From positions 62,001 to 126,000 of the forward strand of contig NZ_JAJSOK010000009.1 of assembly GCF_021283305.1 (NCBI RefSeq): a DNA stretch of 64,000 nt, written 5' to 3'. The notes beneath the pieces were generated by a model. It worked only from the letters and a program-made list of their open reading frames with translations, was not told the origin of the DNA and ran no database searches. Shown piece by piece: positions 1 through 10,497 of this stretch. The first letter of the stretch is position 1. Every line of letters starts with the position of its first letter. The translations under genes and the position numbers were made by a program. Origin of the DNA: Pseudonocardia kujensis. Lineage in GTDB: Bacteria; Actinomycetota; Actinomycetes; Mycobacteriales; Pseudonocardiaceae.

Positions 1-594
1 GGTCCGCTTCAGCTCGAAGAAATGCGGCCACCCGGCCAGCAGGCGGGCGCCGTCGAAGACCTTCCCGGCCTCCTCGCCGTGCGGCACCTTGCTGATCACG
101 GGGCCGAAGAAGGCGACGTCGTTGACGTGGATCACCGGCGTCCCGACGTCCATGCCCACCGGGTCCATGCCCGCGTGGTGGCTCGTCCTCAGCTTCTCGT
201 CGTACTCGGTCGAGGTGGCCGCCTCGGCCAGCGACGCCGGCAGGTCCAGCTCCGCCAGCGCCTCCTTGATGACGACGTCGAAGTCCTTGTTGCCGCCGTT
301 GTGGATGCGCTCGCCCATGGCCGTGTACAGCGGGCGCAGGATCTCGGGGCCCTTCAGCTCGGCCGCGGCGATGCACACGCGGACCGGGCCCCAGCCCTTC
401 TCCATGAGCGACTGGTACTGCTCCGGCAGGTCGCGGCCGGAGTTCAGCACCGCCAGGCTCATCACGTGGAAGTTCAGCTCGATGTCGCGGACCTTCTCGA
501 CCTCGAGGATCCACCGCGAGGTCAGCCACGCCCACGGACACAGCGGGTCGAACCAGATGTCGACCTTCGCCTTGTCCGTCTCGGTGCTGGTCAT
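1..594 (-). CDS. DsbA-family mycothiol-dependent oxidoreductase (Rv2466c-like), partial
   Basis: A thioredoxin-fold protein of the DsbA/FrnE type; the mycobacterial relative Rv2466c is a mycothiol-dependent nitroreductase/disulfide reductase. 198 codons are visible from ATG at 594; the last ~10 codons lie beyond the window edge. The motif FDPLCPWAW puts the active-site cysteine at residue 19. The second cysteine of the family's CPWC motif is replaced by Ala22, so this is a monothiol version. The blocks RIHNGGN, SHHAGMD and [16 protein letters not shown] follow the family closely. It is divergent from the aminopeptidase N gene, the same arrangement as Rv2466c/Rv2467 in mycobacteria. Family is firm; whether the monothiol form keeps the nitroreductase reaction is not known. 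Confidence 0.88.
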   Translation of the reverse strand, partial: MTSTETDKAKVDIWFDPLCPWAWLTSRWILEVEKVRDIELNFHVMSLAVLNSGRDLPEQYQSLMEKGWGPVRVCIAAAELKGPEILRPLYTAMGERIHNGGNKDFDVVIKEALAELDLPASLAEAATSTEYDEKLRTSHHAGMDPVGMDVGTPVIHVNDVAFFGPVISKVPHGEEAGKVFDGARLLAGWPHFFELKRT

Positions 595-766
595 GGGCAC
601 TCCGTTCGTCCGGGGAGGGACTCCTGTCGTCCGTCACAACCGCGGGGGGTGGACGGCGTGTTCCCGGATACCCCCGGGGCACGGGCGCAATGACGGGGCG
701 ACCATCCCGCCCACGTGATTGGATGCCCCCACGCGACAACCCTGGAGGAAGGAGCGCGCCGCGCTC

Positions 767-3316
<2,550 letters not shown>

Positions 3317-3325
3317 TCGCCGTCG

Positions 3326-3372
3326 GGATCCATGACGCGTCCGCGCACCCGTCCTGGCCGCGTCATGGATCC
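3326..3372. repeat. Perfect 14-bp inverted repeat after pepN
   Basis: GGATCCATGACGCG (3326-3339) and its exact reverse complement (3359-3372) are separated by 19 bases, ten bases past the pepN stop. A long GC-rich stem here could end pepN transcription, although no T-run follows. The right arm also begins one of two near-identical 15-mers, GGATCC-A/C-TACTGCGC (3368-3382 and 3418-3432), so the stretch looks like a small repeat element rather than a simple terminator. The rest of 3317-3579 shows nothing recognisable. Confidence 0.6.
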
Positions 3373-3579
3373 ATACTGCGCTCCAGGGCGGGTTCTCGAC
3401 CCGTTGTGGATCCCTACTGCGCCACGCCCCGTCGCTGGTCGGTGCCGTGCAGCAAGGAGGTTGCTCGGCGTTCGGGTGAATGTCGACTGCTCCGCGCGGC
3501 ACTGCCATACTCCGCATCTCACCGAGGGTGATCCGCGCTCCCCCCGTCTGCGGCGCCCCCGACCCGCCGGAGTCCGCGC

Positions 3580-4287
3580 ATGCGTATCCCGTCCGCGCTC
3601 TACCCCGTCGTCCTGGCGTGCGTCGTGGTCGTCGCGGGCTGCGGCAACCCGAGCGCCGACCAGGCGGCGCTCGTCAGCACGGGACCGGCGACCGCCGACC
3701 CCGTCCCTGCGCCCGTGGCCATGCCGGTCCCCGGGGCCCCGTCGGTCCTGCAGGCGGCGCTCGAGGCCAGCCGCAACCTGCCGAAGCCGGCGCCCGCCCC
3801 GTCGTCGTCCGCGGCCCCGGCACCGGGCGCGCGTCCCGGGGGGAGCAGCGGCGGCGCCACGGGCCCGGCCGGGCGGACGGCACGGACCGAGGTCACCTTC
3901 TACGGCGCCTACGACAACGACCCACCCGGCAGCGCCGCGATCGCCTACCCGGTGAAGCACTCCGAGGCCGGGGGGACCGGCACCTACGCGGACCCGATCA
4001 CCTTCGCCGCCGACCCGGACTACATGGCCGTCGGCACGATCGTCTACTACGCGCCGCTGCGGAAGTACTTCGTCATGGAAGACCTCTGCGCGCCGTGCCA
4101 GGACGAGTACCAGGCGAACAAGCACCCGCACATCGACTTCTACACGGGCGGTTTCGACAGCGGCGTCACCGCCTGCCAGTCGGCGCTCACCCCGTCCGGC
4201 CTGGTGCCGGTGGAGGTCTCGCCGCCGCCTGGCCGCGCGGTCGACACCACACCGCTCTACTCGAACGGGCGATGTATCTCCGGTTGA
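3580..4287 (+). CDS. Lipoprotein with a C-terminal Cys-containing secreted domain
   Basis: A 235-residue exported lipoprotein. The signal peptide ends in lipobox VVAGC with the lipidated cysteine at residue 21. A Pro/Ala/Ser-rich linker spans residues ~25-100. The C-terminal ~125 residues start with VTFYGAYDNDPPGSAAIAYP and contain GTGTYADPITFA, GTIVYYAPLRKYFVMEDLC, HPHIDFYTGG and cysteines at 170, 173, 199 and 232. These blocks resemble secreted bacterial and fungal proteins with a double-psi beta-barrel-like fold; that comparison is from memory and the activity is unknown. ATG 3580 begins a clean signal peptide and has GGAG upstream. Confidence 0.8.
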   Translation: MRIPSALYPVVLACVVVVAGCGNPSADQAALVSTGPATADPVPAPVAMPVPGAPSVLQAALEASRNLPKPAPAPSSSAAPAPGARPGGSSGGATGPAGRTARTEVTFYGAYDNDPPGSAAIAYPVKHSEAGGTGTYADPITFAADPDYMAVGTIVYYAPLRKYFVMEDLCAPCQDEYQANKHPHIDFYTGGFDSGVTACQSALTPSGLVPVEVSPPPGRAVDTTPLYSNGRCISG

Positions 4288-4308
4288 TCACGGGGAACTC
4301 TGGAGATC

Positions 4309-4974
4309 GTGACGAGCGCAGGCCCGCCAGCCCCTCCGGCCCTGCCCGCGTACCTGCGCCGGCCCGCCGCCGTCGCGGTCGCGCTGGCCACGGTCGTGTT
4401 CGCGCTGCTCGGCACCCGCTACGCCGGGGACAGCGGCTACGGCCGGATCGACGGGCACGCGGAGGACCTGGTCGACTCGCTCGCCTCGGCGCACCTGTGG
4501 TTCCTGCGGCGGCTCAGCGAGCTCGGCTCGCCGCCGCTCGTGGTGTTCGCGGCGTTCGCGCTCTGCGGGCTCTGTCTGGCGTTGGGCCGGCGCCGGCTCG
4601 CCGTCGTCGCGATCGTGGGGCCGGGGCTCACCGGCGTGGCCACGACCTACCTCAAGCCCGCGATCGGCCGGACGATGGAGTTCGGCGGCTTCTCCTACCC
4701 CAGCGGGCACACCGGCGGCGCGACGTCGATCGCCCTGGTCGCGGCGCTGCTGCTGGTCAGCCTGGTGCGCCCCGGGCGGATCACCGGCATCGCGCTGGTC
4801 GTCACGATCGCATTCGTCGTCGGCGGCACGATCGGCACGGCGATGATCGCGACCGGCGCCCACTACCCCACCGACACGGTGGGCGGCTTCTGCGCCGCGG
4901 TCGCGTTCGTGCTGGGCACGGCGCTCCTGCTGGAGGCCGGCGCCACCTGGTGGCACGGCCACCGCACCGGCTGA
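4309..4974 (+). CDS. PAP2-family membrane phosphatase
   Basis: A 221-residue integral membrane protein of the phosphatidic acid phosphatase type 2 family; members dephosphorylate lipid phosphates such as undecaprenyl pyrophosphate or phosphatidate on the outer face of the membrane. The three-part active site is visible: Lys116 and Arg121 (motif 1, without the usual second Pro), PSGH at 131-134, and GAHYPTD with His185 and Asp189. About five or six hydrophobic segments flank these motifs. GTG 4309 has GGAG seven bases upstream and follows the lipoprotein stop by 21 bases, so the two are probably cotranscribed. Confidence 0.85.
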   Translation: MTSAGPPAPPALPAYLRRPAAVAVALATVVFALLGTRYAGDSGYGRIDGHAEDLVDSLASAHLWFLRRLSELGSPPLVVFAAFALCGLCLALGRRRLAVVAIVGPGLTGVATTYLKPAIGRTMEFGGFSYPSGHTGGATSIALVAALLLVSLVRPGRITGIALVVTIAFVVGGTIGTAMIATGAHYPTDTVGGFCAAVAFVLGTALLLEAGATWWHGHRTG

Positions 4975-4989
4975 CCCGCGGAAACGGAC

Positions 4990-5021
4990 GAGGGCCCCGC
5001 CGGCGGTGCGGCGGAGCCCTC
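4990..5021. terminator. Bidirectional terminator hairpin
   Basis: GAGGGCCCCGCCG (4990-5002) pairs with CGGCGGAGCCCTC (5009-5021) over 13 positions with one mismatch and a 6-base loop. It lies between the stops of two convergent genes, the PAP2 phosphatase (+) and the Cys-rich protein (-), where a shared stem-loop terminator is expected in actinobacteria; the T-run is weak, as is common there. Confidence 0.75.
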
Positions 5022-5035
5022 GGTGGTCCGTGCGG

Positions 5036-5410
5036 TCAGCGACCGAAGAGGCGGCCCAGCAGGCCCTTCTTCTTCGCGCTGCAGTCAGCCGGCGTGTAGT
5101 GCCCGCACACGGCGGCGCCGCAGGCACCGCAGTCGTCCCCCGGCCGGTAGTGCTCGTGCGCCTCGGCCTCGTGCCCGCACACGCACATCCCTGCCGGCGC
5201 GGGGGCCTGCGGTGGCGGCGCGACCGGCGGCGCGGTCGGCGCACCGGCCTCCTCACCGGTCCGCTGGGCGGGCACTGCGACGCCGGGCGTCGCGAGATCG
5301 TCCACCGCCGGCAGCCCCGTGGGCGGGGTCAGCACCGACGAGGAGGATCCCTGCGCACCACGACGGGCCGTGGCGCGGTTGTGCGGACGGGCGTTGTCCG
5401 ACTCACCCAT
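5036..5410 (-). CDS. Small protein with C-terminal Cys/His cluster
   Basis: 124 residues from ATG 5410, chosen because AAAGGTGGG precedes it; the open frame runs further upstream but without a ribosome site. The first ~70 residues are low-complexity (Pro, Ala, Thr). The C-terminal part has Cys76, Cys78, His80, His85, His87, Cys94, Cys97, Cys102, His104 and Cys110 in CxCxH, CxxC and CxH arrangements, then a basic tail ending KKKGLLGRLFGR. This looks like a small zinc-ribbon-like or other metal-binding domain. I do not recognise the family. Convergent with the PAP2 gene. Confidence 0.7.
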   Translation of the reverse strand: MGESDNARPHNRATARRGAQGSSSSVLTPPTGLPAVDDLATPGVAVPAQRTGEEAGAPTAPPVAPPPQAPAPAGMCVCGHEAEAHEHYRPGDDCGACGAAVCGHYTPADCSAKKKGLLGRLFGR

Positions 5411-5532
5411 TCGGGATCCCACCTTTCTTCCGGCCGGCCTCGCGGGGCCGGATGCGCCACAGTATGCAACCGATCGACCCCTCCGGGCCATCACCAGGAG
5501 AGGTGAGACGCCCGACGGTGTCCGAGGTTGCC

Positions 5533-7047
5533 CTACGGTGCGACGGGGTCGGTGGCCGGTCGGTTCGCGTCGACGGCAGGAAGAATGACCGTGGCGGCGC
5601 AGCCGCGCGGACCGTCCACCGTCCGAAGGGTCAGGGACCCTCCCTGACCCTCCACGAGCTCCCTGCTGATGTGGAGCCCCAGTCCGGAACCGCCGGCGCG
5701 GGCGTCGTGCGCGCCCCGTCCGAGAACCTCGCGCTCCTTCCCCGGGGGAAGGCCCGGTCCGCGGTCCCTGACCTCGATTACCACGTCGCCGTGCTCGGAA
5801 AACGCCGTCACCGAGACGGGGGTTCCCGGGGCGTGGCGTTCACAGTTGGCCAACAGGTTCGTGACGATCTGCGCGGCCACGGCGGGGTCGCCGAGCGCCG
5901 CCAGCCCGTCGGCCACCTCCAGGCGCACCTCCCGGCCCCGCGCGCGCTGCAGCTCCACGAGGCCCGCGAGCATCGGCTCGAGCTGGTAGGAGCCCGATGC
6001 GTCGGCGAGGTCCTCCTCCAGCTCCAGCGGGTCCGACGAGCGTTCGAGGATGGTGTGCAGGCGGCCGAGCTCGGCGAGGACGGCGCTGCGCAGCCGTTCG
6101 TGGTCGGGACCGTCGGACTCGGCCGAGAGCAGGTGGGTGATGCCGGCGAGCCCGGCCAGCCCGTTGCGCAGCTCGTGGTTGCGCTCGGCGGTGTGGGCGG
6201 CGGCGCGTTCCATGTGCAGCGCCGCGGCGGCGAGCTCCTCCTGCTGCTCGAAGTTCTCCTCCTGCAGCGACCGCAGCCCGCGCTGGACGAGCTGGAGCAG
6301 GCCGACCAGCAGCACTGCCATCCCGACGACCCGCAGCGCGGGGAACACCAGGTCCGGTACCGGGGGGCCCATCGGCGTGGACAGCCGGTAGAGCTGGGCA
6401 CCGGCAAGGATCACCAGACCGAGCCCGATCCGCAGCCGGGTCGTGCTCTGCCGGCGCGCGGCGTCGACGACCGCCAGCACCGCCGCGGCCACCCACCCGA
6501 CCACCACGACCACGGCGTTGACCGGGCCCGCGACCAGCAGCGTGAGGGGCCCCCGGTCGGGCACGAGGAACAGCGCGAGCACGGCGAGGATCGCGCCGGC
6601 GAGCATGATGACCCAGCCGCCCCACGACCCCATCCGGCGCGGCGAGCGCACCGCGAACACGAGCAGCACCAGGGCGGTCGCGTAGGCGATGAGTCGCGAG
6701 GCCTGGGTCGCGGACGAGATGCTGCCCGCCGGGGCCGAGACACCCCAGGGCAGCACGACCAGGCAGTAGAGGACCAACGCGGCCGCGAGCCACGCCAGCC
6801 GGGCCTCGTTCAGCAGCCGCGAGGCCACCAGCGCGAGGATCGCGGCGGCCGCACCGATACCGGCTGCGACGAGCGTGACGATGTCCGCCGCGGTCTCCTG
6901 GTGGAGCCACTGGAGCACTCGCGGGCTCGCGGCCAGCACGACGACCCCCGCGCACAGCGCGAGCAGCGCGCCGACGTCGATGGCCAGGCGAGAGGTGAAT
7001 CGGGCACGCCGCAACCGCCCCACCGCACTCGTGACACCGGTCGCCAT
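5533..7047 (-). CDS. Membrane-bound sensor histidine kinase
   Basis: 504 residues. The first ~255 carry about eight hydrophobic segments (roughly 22-42, 56-77, 84-100, 118-133, 143-163, 167-193, 205-220, 238-254), an intramembrane-type sensor with no large external domain. A coiled stretch (260-285) leads to the phosphoacceptor His291 in ERNHELRNGLAG. The ATPase domain shows the N box NLLANCERH (397-405), DRGPGLPP (428-435) and GGSGLGL (452-458). It follows the LuxR-type response regulator on the same strand by 161 bases, so the two form a two-component pair. The signal is unknown. Confidence 0.9.
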   Translation of the reverse strand: MATGVTSAVGRLRRARFTSRLAIDVGALLALCAGVVVLAASPRVLQWLHQETAADIVTLVAAGIGAAAAILALVASRLLNEARLAWLAAALVLYCLVVLPWGVSAPAGSISSATQASRLIAYATALVLLVFAVRSPRRMGSWGGWVIMLAGAILAVLALFLVPDRGPLTLLVAGPVNAVVVVVGWVAAAVLAVVDAARRQSTTRLRIGLGLVILAGAQLYRLSTPMGPPVPDLVFPALRVVGMAVLLVGLLQLVQRGLRSLQEENFEQQEELAAAALHMERAAAHTAERNHELRNGLAGLAGITHLLSAESDGPDHERLRSAVLAELGRLHTILERSSDPLELEEDLADASGSYQLEPMLAGLVELQRARGREVRLEVADGLAALGDPAVAAQIVTNLLANCERHAPGTPVSVTAFSEHGDVVIEVRDRGPGLPPGKEREVLGRGAHDARAGGSGLGLHISRELVEGQGGSLTLRTVDGPRGCAATVILPAVDANRPATDPVAP

Positions 7048-7208
7048 GACCCGAGGACCCCCTCCCCGAGCGCGCCCCGGGCGCGCCGTTCATCCATCTT
7101 AGGGACGCGCACACCGTGGGACGGAGCGGACGATGGACCTCGGCCGATCGGCCGTCGGGCGTTCGCCCGACACGGCGCGGCCGTGGTGGGCGGCGACGGG
7201 TGCCCGGC

Positions 7209-7913
7209 TCAGGCCCCGGTCGCCCGCCGGTAGAGGGCCACGGCCTCGAGCTGCGAGCTCACCTCGAGCTTGGTGAGCACCGCGCGGATCTGGGTGCGGA
7301 CGGTGGCCAGGGACACCACGAAGTGGTCGGCGACGGCCTGGGCGCGTCTCCAGCGGGCCAGTTCGGCCAGTACCTCCCGCTCCCGCTGGGTGAGCCGGCC
7401 GAGCTTCTCGGTGACGTCCCGGCGCTCCGCCTGTCTGCGGCGGTAGAGGTCGATGAACTTGCGACGCCGGTCCTCGGACATCACCGGGCGCCCGGCGACG
7501 GCCTCGCGCACGGCCGCCAGCAACGTGGGGAACGGCGCGTTCTTCGGCACCCATGCGAGCGCGCCCGCATCGAGGGCGGAGCCGACGCGGGCCGGGTCGG
7601 CGCTTCCGGAGAGGACGAGGACCTGCCAGCCGGCACCCAGCAGCGGGCCGACCAGCTCGACGCCGTCGATCCGGTTGCCCTCCGCGTCCCGCCCCAGGTC
7701 CAGGTCCAGCAGGACGAGCCCGGGCTCGAGCTTGGCCGCCTCCGCGAGGATGCCGCGCTCGGCCGCCGGGCGGATGCGGGACGCCTCGATGCCCTCGGAG
7801 CGCAGGCCGATCACGAGCGAGGTCGCGACGAGCTCGTGGTCGTCGACGACCACGACGGAGGTACCGACCCGCGTGGGCCTGCGGCCGGGGTCGTGTCGTG
7901 TCGGTTCGCTCAT
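7209..7913 (-). CDS. Two-component response regulator, REC plus LuxR-type HTH
   Basis: 234 residues from ATG 7913. The receiver domain (residues ~18-140) has the acidic pair Asp24/Asp25, phosphoacceptor Asp70 in LVLLDLDLG, and Lys124 in WVPKNAP. The LuxR/NarL helix-turn-helix (172-230) contains LTQREREVLAELA and VSLATVRTQIRAVLTKLEV. No strong ribosome site precedes 7913, and an in-frame GTG at 8030 would add 39 residues with no domain content, so the start is provisional. The histidine kinase follows. A perfect hairpin sits ~150 bp upstream and could be an operator or a terminator of the preceding genes. Confidence 0.9.
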   Translation of the reverse strand: MSEPTRHDPGRRPTRVGTSVVVVDDHELVATSLVIGLRSEGIEASRIRPAAERGILAEAAKLEPGLVLLDLDLGRDAEGNRIDGVELVGPLLGAGWQVLVLSGSADPARVGSALDAGALAWVPKNAPFPTLLAAVREAVAGRPVMSEDRRRKFIDLYRRRQAERRDVTEKLGRLTQREREVLAELARWRRAQAVADHFVVSLATVRTQIRAVLTKLEVSSQLEAVALYRRATGA

Positions 7914-8061
7914 GGAGTACGACGGTGGCTTTCGCTGTGGGTCCGACGGCCGGTCCTGAGACGGCACCGATTCGCCCGCCGGGTACCGCCGCCGGCACCC
8001 GGCGTGGGTGAATCCGTACGCCTTGCCCACATGATTGCACCATATGGCTGACGAGCCCTAC

Positions 8062-8085
8062 CCATCACGCACGATTGCGTGATGG
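8062..8085. promoter_or_regulatory. Perfect 10-bp inverted repeat upstream of the response regulator
   Basis: CCATCACGCA (8062-8071) and TGCGTGATGG (8076-8085) are exact reverse complements around a 4-base loop. It lies after the DUF5130 gene stop and ~150 bp upstream of the response regulator start, in a 215-bp gap on the minus strand. It may terminate the cytochrome oxidase-associated transcript or be a binding site for the LuxR-type regulator; LuxR/NarL proteins typically bind dyads of this kind. No T-run follows. Confidence 0.5.
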
Positions 8086-8128
8086 AGGTGTGCACGGCCC
8101 GCTCCCGGGGCCGCGCGTCAGGGGCGCG

Positions 8129-8617
8129 TCAGCGGCGGGGTCCGGCCTGGTCGGCCAGCATCCGCAGACCGCTGAGCAGTCCGCCCAGCAGGTCGCTCTC
8201 CTTGAACGAGGCGACCATGCTCATGACGGCGAGCTTGGCGCCCCGGTCCGGCAGCCGCAGCTTCGCCTCGGAGCCGGTGATGACCTCGACGACGCGCTGA
8301 CCCGGGCTCACCGCGACCAGCACGGCCTCCGGTGCGCGCTCGAGCGACGCCTGCAGCTCGGCCGCGCGGGTCTCGGTCTTCTCGCCGAGATCGCCCAGGT
8401 AGATCGCGAAGAGCAGGCCGGTCTCGCGGCTGGCGAGGGTCAGCGCCTCGTCGAGCCGGGCCAGCTGCGGGGTGGTGAAGGGGCCGGTCCGGTCCGGCTC
8501 GTGGAAGACCTCGGCCGCCGACACCCGGCCGGACCCGGTGACGACCGTGCCCTCCGGCAGGCTGTCCGGGTCGATCGTGGCGACGGCCCCGTGGCCGCCG
8601 TGCTCACCAGTGGCCAC
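8129..8617 (-). CDS. DUF5130 family protein linked to aa3 cytochrome oxidase
   Basis: 162 residues from GTG 8617. The body (AELQASLERAPEAVLVAVSP, VVEVITGSEAKLRL) resembles the TPM-like fold of the DUF5130 family. In mycobacteria the corresponding gene sits beside a small membrane gene and pepN, and both products have been found in the cytochrome bcc-aa3 supercomplex as accessory subunits (from memory). There is no transmembrane segment in the frame chosen. The start overlaps the end of the CtaJ-like gene by 14 bases, implying translational coupling. Family is fairly sure; its role in respiration is by analogy. Confidence 0.75.
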   Translation of the reverse strand: MATGEHGGHGAVATIDPDSLPEGTVVTGSGRVSAAEVFHEPDRTGPFTTPQLARLDEALTLASRETGLLFAIYLGDLGEKTETRAAELQASLERAPEAVLVAVSPGQRVVEVITGSEAKLRLPDRGAKLAVMSMVASFKESDLLGGLLSGLRMLADQAGPRR

Positions 8618-8849
8618 GGGCACCCCCGGTCGTCGCGGCACCCTCGGCCGGCTCGATGTGGTCGACGTGCGCGGGCAGGTGCGCCCCGGCAGGGTTCGCC
8701 GTCCACAGCACCGGCTCGTAGCTCCACTTCTCACCAGTGCGGTACTTCGGCCGCTTCGCGGACCTCGGCGCGATCGTCAGCAGGGCCACGACCGCGTAGA
8801 TCACCACGGGCGGCAGCACGAAGGCCAGCACCGTCTGCACCACGCTCAC
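8604..8849 (-). CDS. CtaJ-like small membrane subunit of aa3 cytochrome oxidase
   Basis: 81 residues. One N-terminal membrane segment (residues ~5-26, VLAFVLPPVVIYAVVALLTI) is followed by RSAKRPKYRTGEKW and a polar tail. Size, topology, the arginine/tyrosine motif after the helix and the position next to DUF5130 and near pepN all match the accessory subunit annotated as CtaJ in mycobacteria and relatives. GTG 8849 has a TANNNT-type -10 (TAGGTT, 8858-8863) eight bases upstream and no ribosome site, so the message is probably leaderless. Confidence 0.7.
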   Translation of the reverse strand: MSVVQTVLAFVLPPVVIYAVVALLTIAPRSAKRPKYRTGEKWSYEPVLWTANPAGAHLPAHVDHIEPAEGAATTGGARGHW

Positions 8850-8857
8850 GGACGCAC

Positions 8858-8863
8858 AACCTA
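8858..8863 (-). promoter_or_regulatory. -10 element of a leaderless ctaJ-like transcript
   Basis: On the minus strand TAGGTT fits the actinobacterial TANNNT -10 consensus and ends eight bases before GTG 8849, the spacing typical of leaderless genes in which transcription begins at the start codon. No purine-rich ribosome site is present between them. Confidence 0.5.
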
Positions 8864-8920
8864 GCCCATGGGCCGGGGGCCGGGCATGTCAGGCGAGGTG
8901 GACCTGCCTCACACCCGCGG

Positions 8921-10336
8921 TCAGATCCCGGCCTCGCAGGGCAGCACGCCCCGCCGGACGGCGCCGGTCAGCTCGTCGAAGTCCCGTTCGGTCTGGTCGG
9001 CGTAGGCGCGGGCGAAGCGGCACACGGCGCGCCGGAACTTCCCGCCGCCCCCGATGTAGCCGCTGATCATCGAGGCGCCGCTGGTCCGCGCGTGCCCCTT
9101 GGCGAGGAGCCGGCCGCAGACGGCGGCATAGTCGGCGAGGGTGGCCGCGTCGATGCCGTCGAGGACGATCGCGCCCTTCATGTCGCGGAACTGGCGGACG
9201 TAGTACTGCCGCTCGCCGACGGAGGTCCAGCCGAGCAGCGGGTCGGACACGGTCTGCAGGGCCTGCTGGTACTCGACGACCCGCTGGCCCTGGTGGGCGT
9301 GCCAGGCGTCGTCGCCGTGCACGTAGGGGGCCACGACGGACCGGCGCGCCTGCTTGAGCTGCAGGAACAGCACGTCGTCGTCCCCGGAGCCCTCGCACAG
9401 CGCGATGTAGGCGCGCAGCCCGACCGAGCCGACGCCCACGACCTTGTGCGCGACGTCGACCACCCGGTACCCGCCCACGACGCGCGCCCAGTGCGGCGGC
9501 AGGGTCCGCAGGTACTGGTCGAGGGCGGCGAGGATGCGCTCGTACTGCCCGCTGTCCGGGCGGGTGATCACCGGCGGCTCGGTGACCAGGCTGCGCTCGG
9601 CCCCGTCGCGCTGGGTGAAGCGGGGCAGCGCGCGGTCGCTGGTGCGCCGCCGCGCCTTCCGGGCCGCGGCGGCGACGGCCTTGCGGCTGCTCTTGCGAGG
9701 AGCCTCCTCGTGCAGCTCCTTCGCCCCGATCCGCTCGAACGAACGCGCCAGCAACGGTTCCTCGGCCAGGCGCTCGAGGTGGCGGCGGTAGGCGTCGACG
9801 CACCGGGCGACCGCCGTCGCGCACTCGTCCTCGCCGGCCGAGTTGTCCCGGCCGGCCACCCAGATGCTCGCCGCGAGCCGGCGCAGGTCCCACTCCCACG
9901 CGCCGGGGTGGGCCTCGTCGAAGTCGTTGAGGTCGAAGACGAGCTCGCGCTCGGGCGAGGCGTAGAAGCCGAAGTTGCCCAGGTGGGCGTCGCCGCAGAT
10001 CACCGGCCGGATCCCCGTCGCGGGGAGGGTCGCGAAGTCGGCGGTGTGCAGGGCCGCGACGCCGCGCAGGAAGGCGTACGGGCTGGCGCTCATCCGCCCG
10101 ATCCGGACGGGGACCAGCCGCGCGACCCGGCCCTCGTTCGTCGCGATCACGGACTCGACGGCTCCGATGCGCCGGTTGCTCGGCGACCACGCCGCGAGCG
10201 ACGACCGCGGCACCCCCTGGCGCAGGCGGCGGCCCAGGGCGTACCGCTCCGGGCGGGGGACGGCGGGCGCGGAGAGCAGCGCGAAGCCGTCGCGGTCGCG
10301 CGGGTCGAGCGAGGCGAGGACGGCGTGCGGGTGCAT
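8921..10336 (-). CDS. DUF2252 family protein
   Basis: 471 residues from ATG 10336. Members of this family are cytoplasmic proteins of unknown function with a kinase-like look: here CGDAHLGNFGFY (114-125) and FDLNDFDEAHPG (134-145) resemble the catalytic and metal loops of aminoglycoside-phosphotransferase-type folds. Further matches are HKVVGVGSVG, LQLKQARRSV, GQRVVEYQQALQ and MKGAI. Length is typical. The upstream bases (CACCTCTCC) contain no ribosome site. The same frame stays open far upstream, but that stretch is the antisense of the lipoprotein gene and is not part of this protein. Confidence 0.88.
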   Translation of the reverse strand: MHPHAVLASLDPRDRDGFALLSAPAVPRPERYALGRRLRQGVPRSSLAAWSPSNRRIGAVESVIATNEGRVARLVPVRIGRMSASPYAFLRGVAALHTADFATLPATGIRPVICGDAHLGNFGFYASPERELVFDLNDFDEAHPGAWEWDLRRLAASIWVAGRDNSAGEDECATAVARCVDAYRRHLERLAEEPLLARSFERIGAKELHEEAPRKSSRKAVAAAARKARRRTSDRALPRFTQRDGAERSLVTEPPVITRPDSGQYERILAALDQYLRTLPPHWARVVGGYRVVDVAHKVVGVGSVGLRAYIALCEGSGDDDVLFLQLKQARRSVVAPYVHGDDAWHAHQGQRVVEYQQALQTVSDPLLGWTSVGERQYYVRQFRDMKGAIVLDGIDAATLADYAAVCGRLLAKGHARTSGASMISGYIGGGGKFRRAVCRFARAYADQTERDFDELTGAVRRGVLPCEAGI

Positions 10337-10497
10337 GGAGAGGTGATACCCGATGGGCGGTCGCACCGCCGGGCCCGATGGCACCCCGGACGGTTCGTCC
10401 GTCCGTCGGCGGGCGGCGCGACGGTTGGCCGCACGGACACACCCGGTGACCTCCCCGTCACCCGCTCGGGTTGTTCGGCCGTCGCCACCCGACCACG

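Noticed and set aside
5023-7233. 736-codon plus-strand frame opposite the histidine kinase
   Set aside because: Composition is that of an antisense shadow, and the minus-strand kinase is clear.
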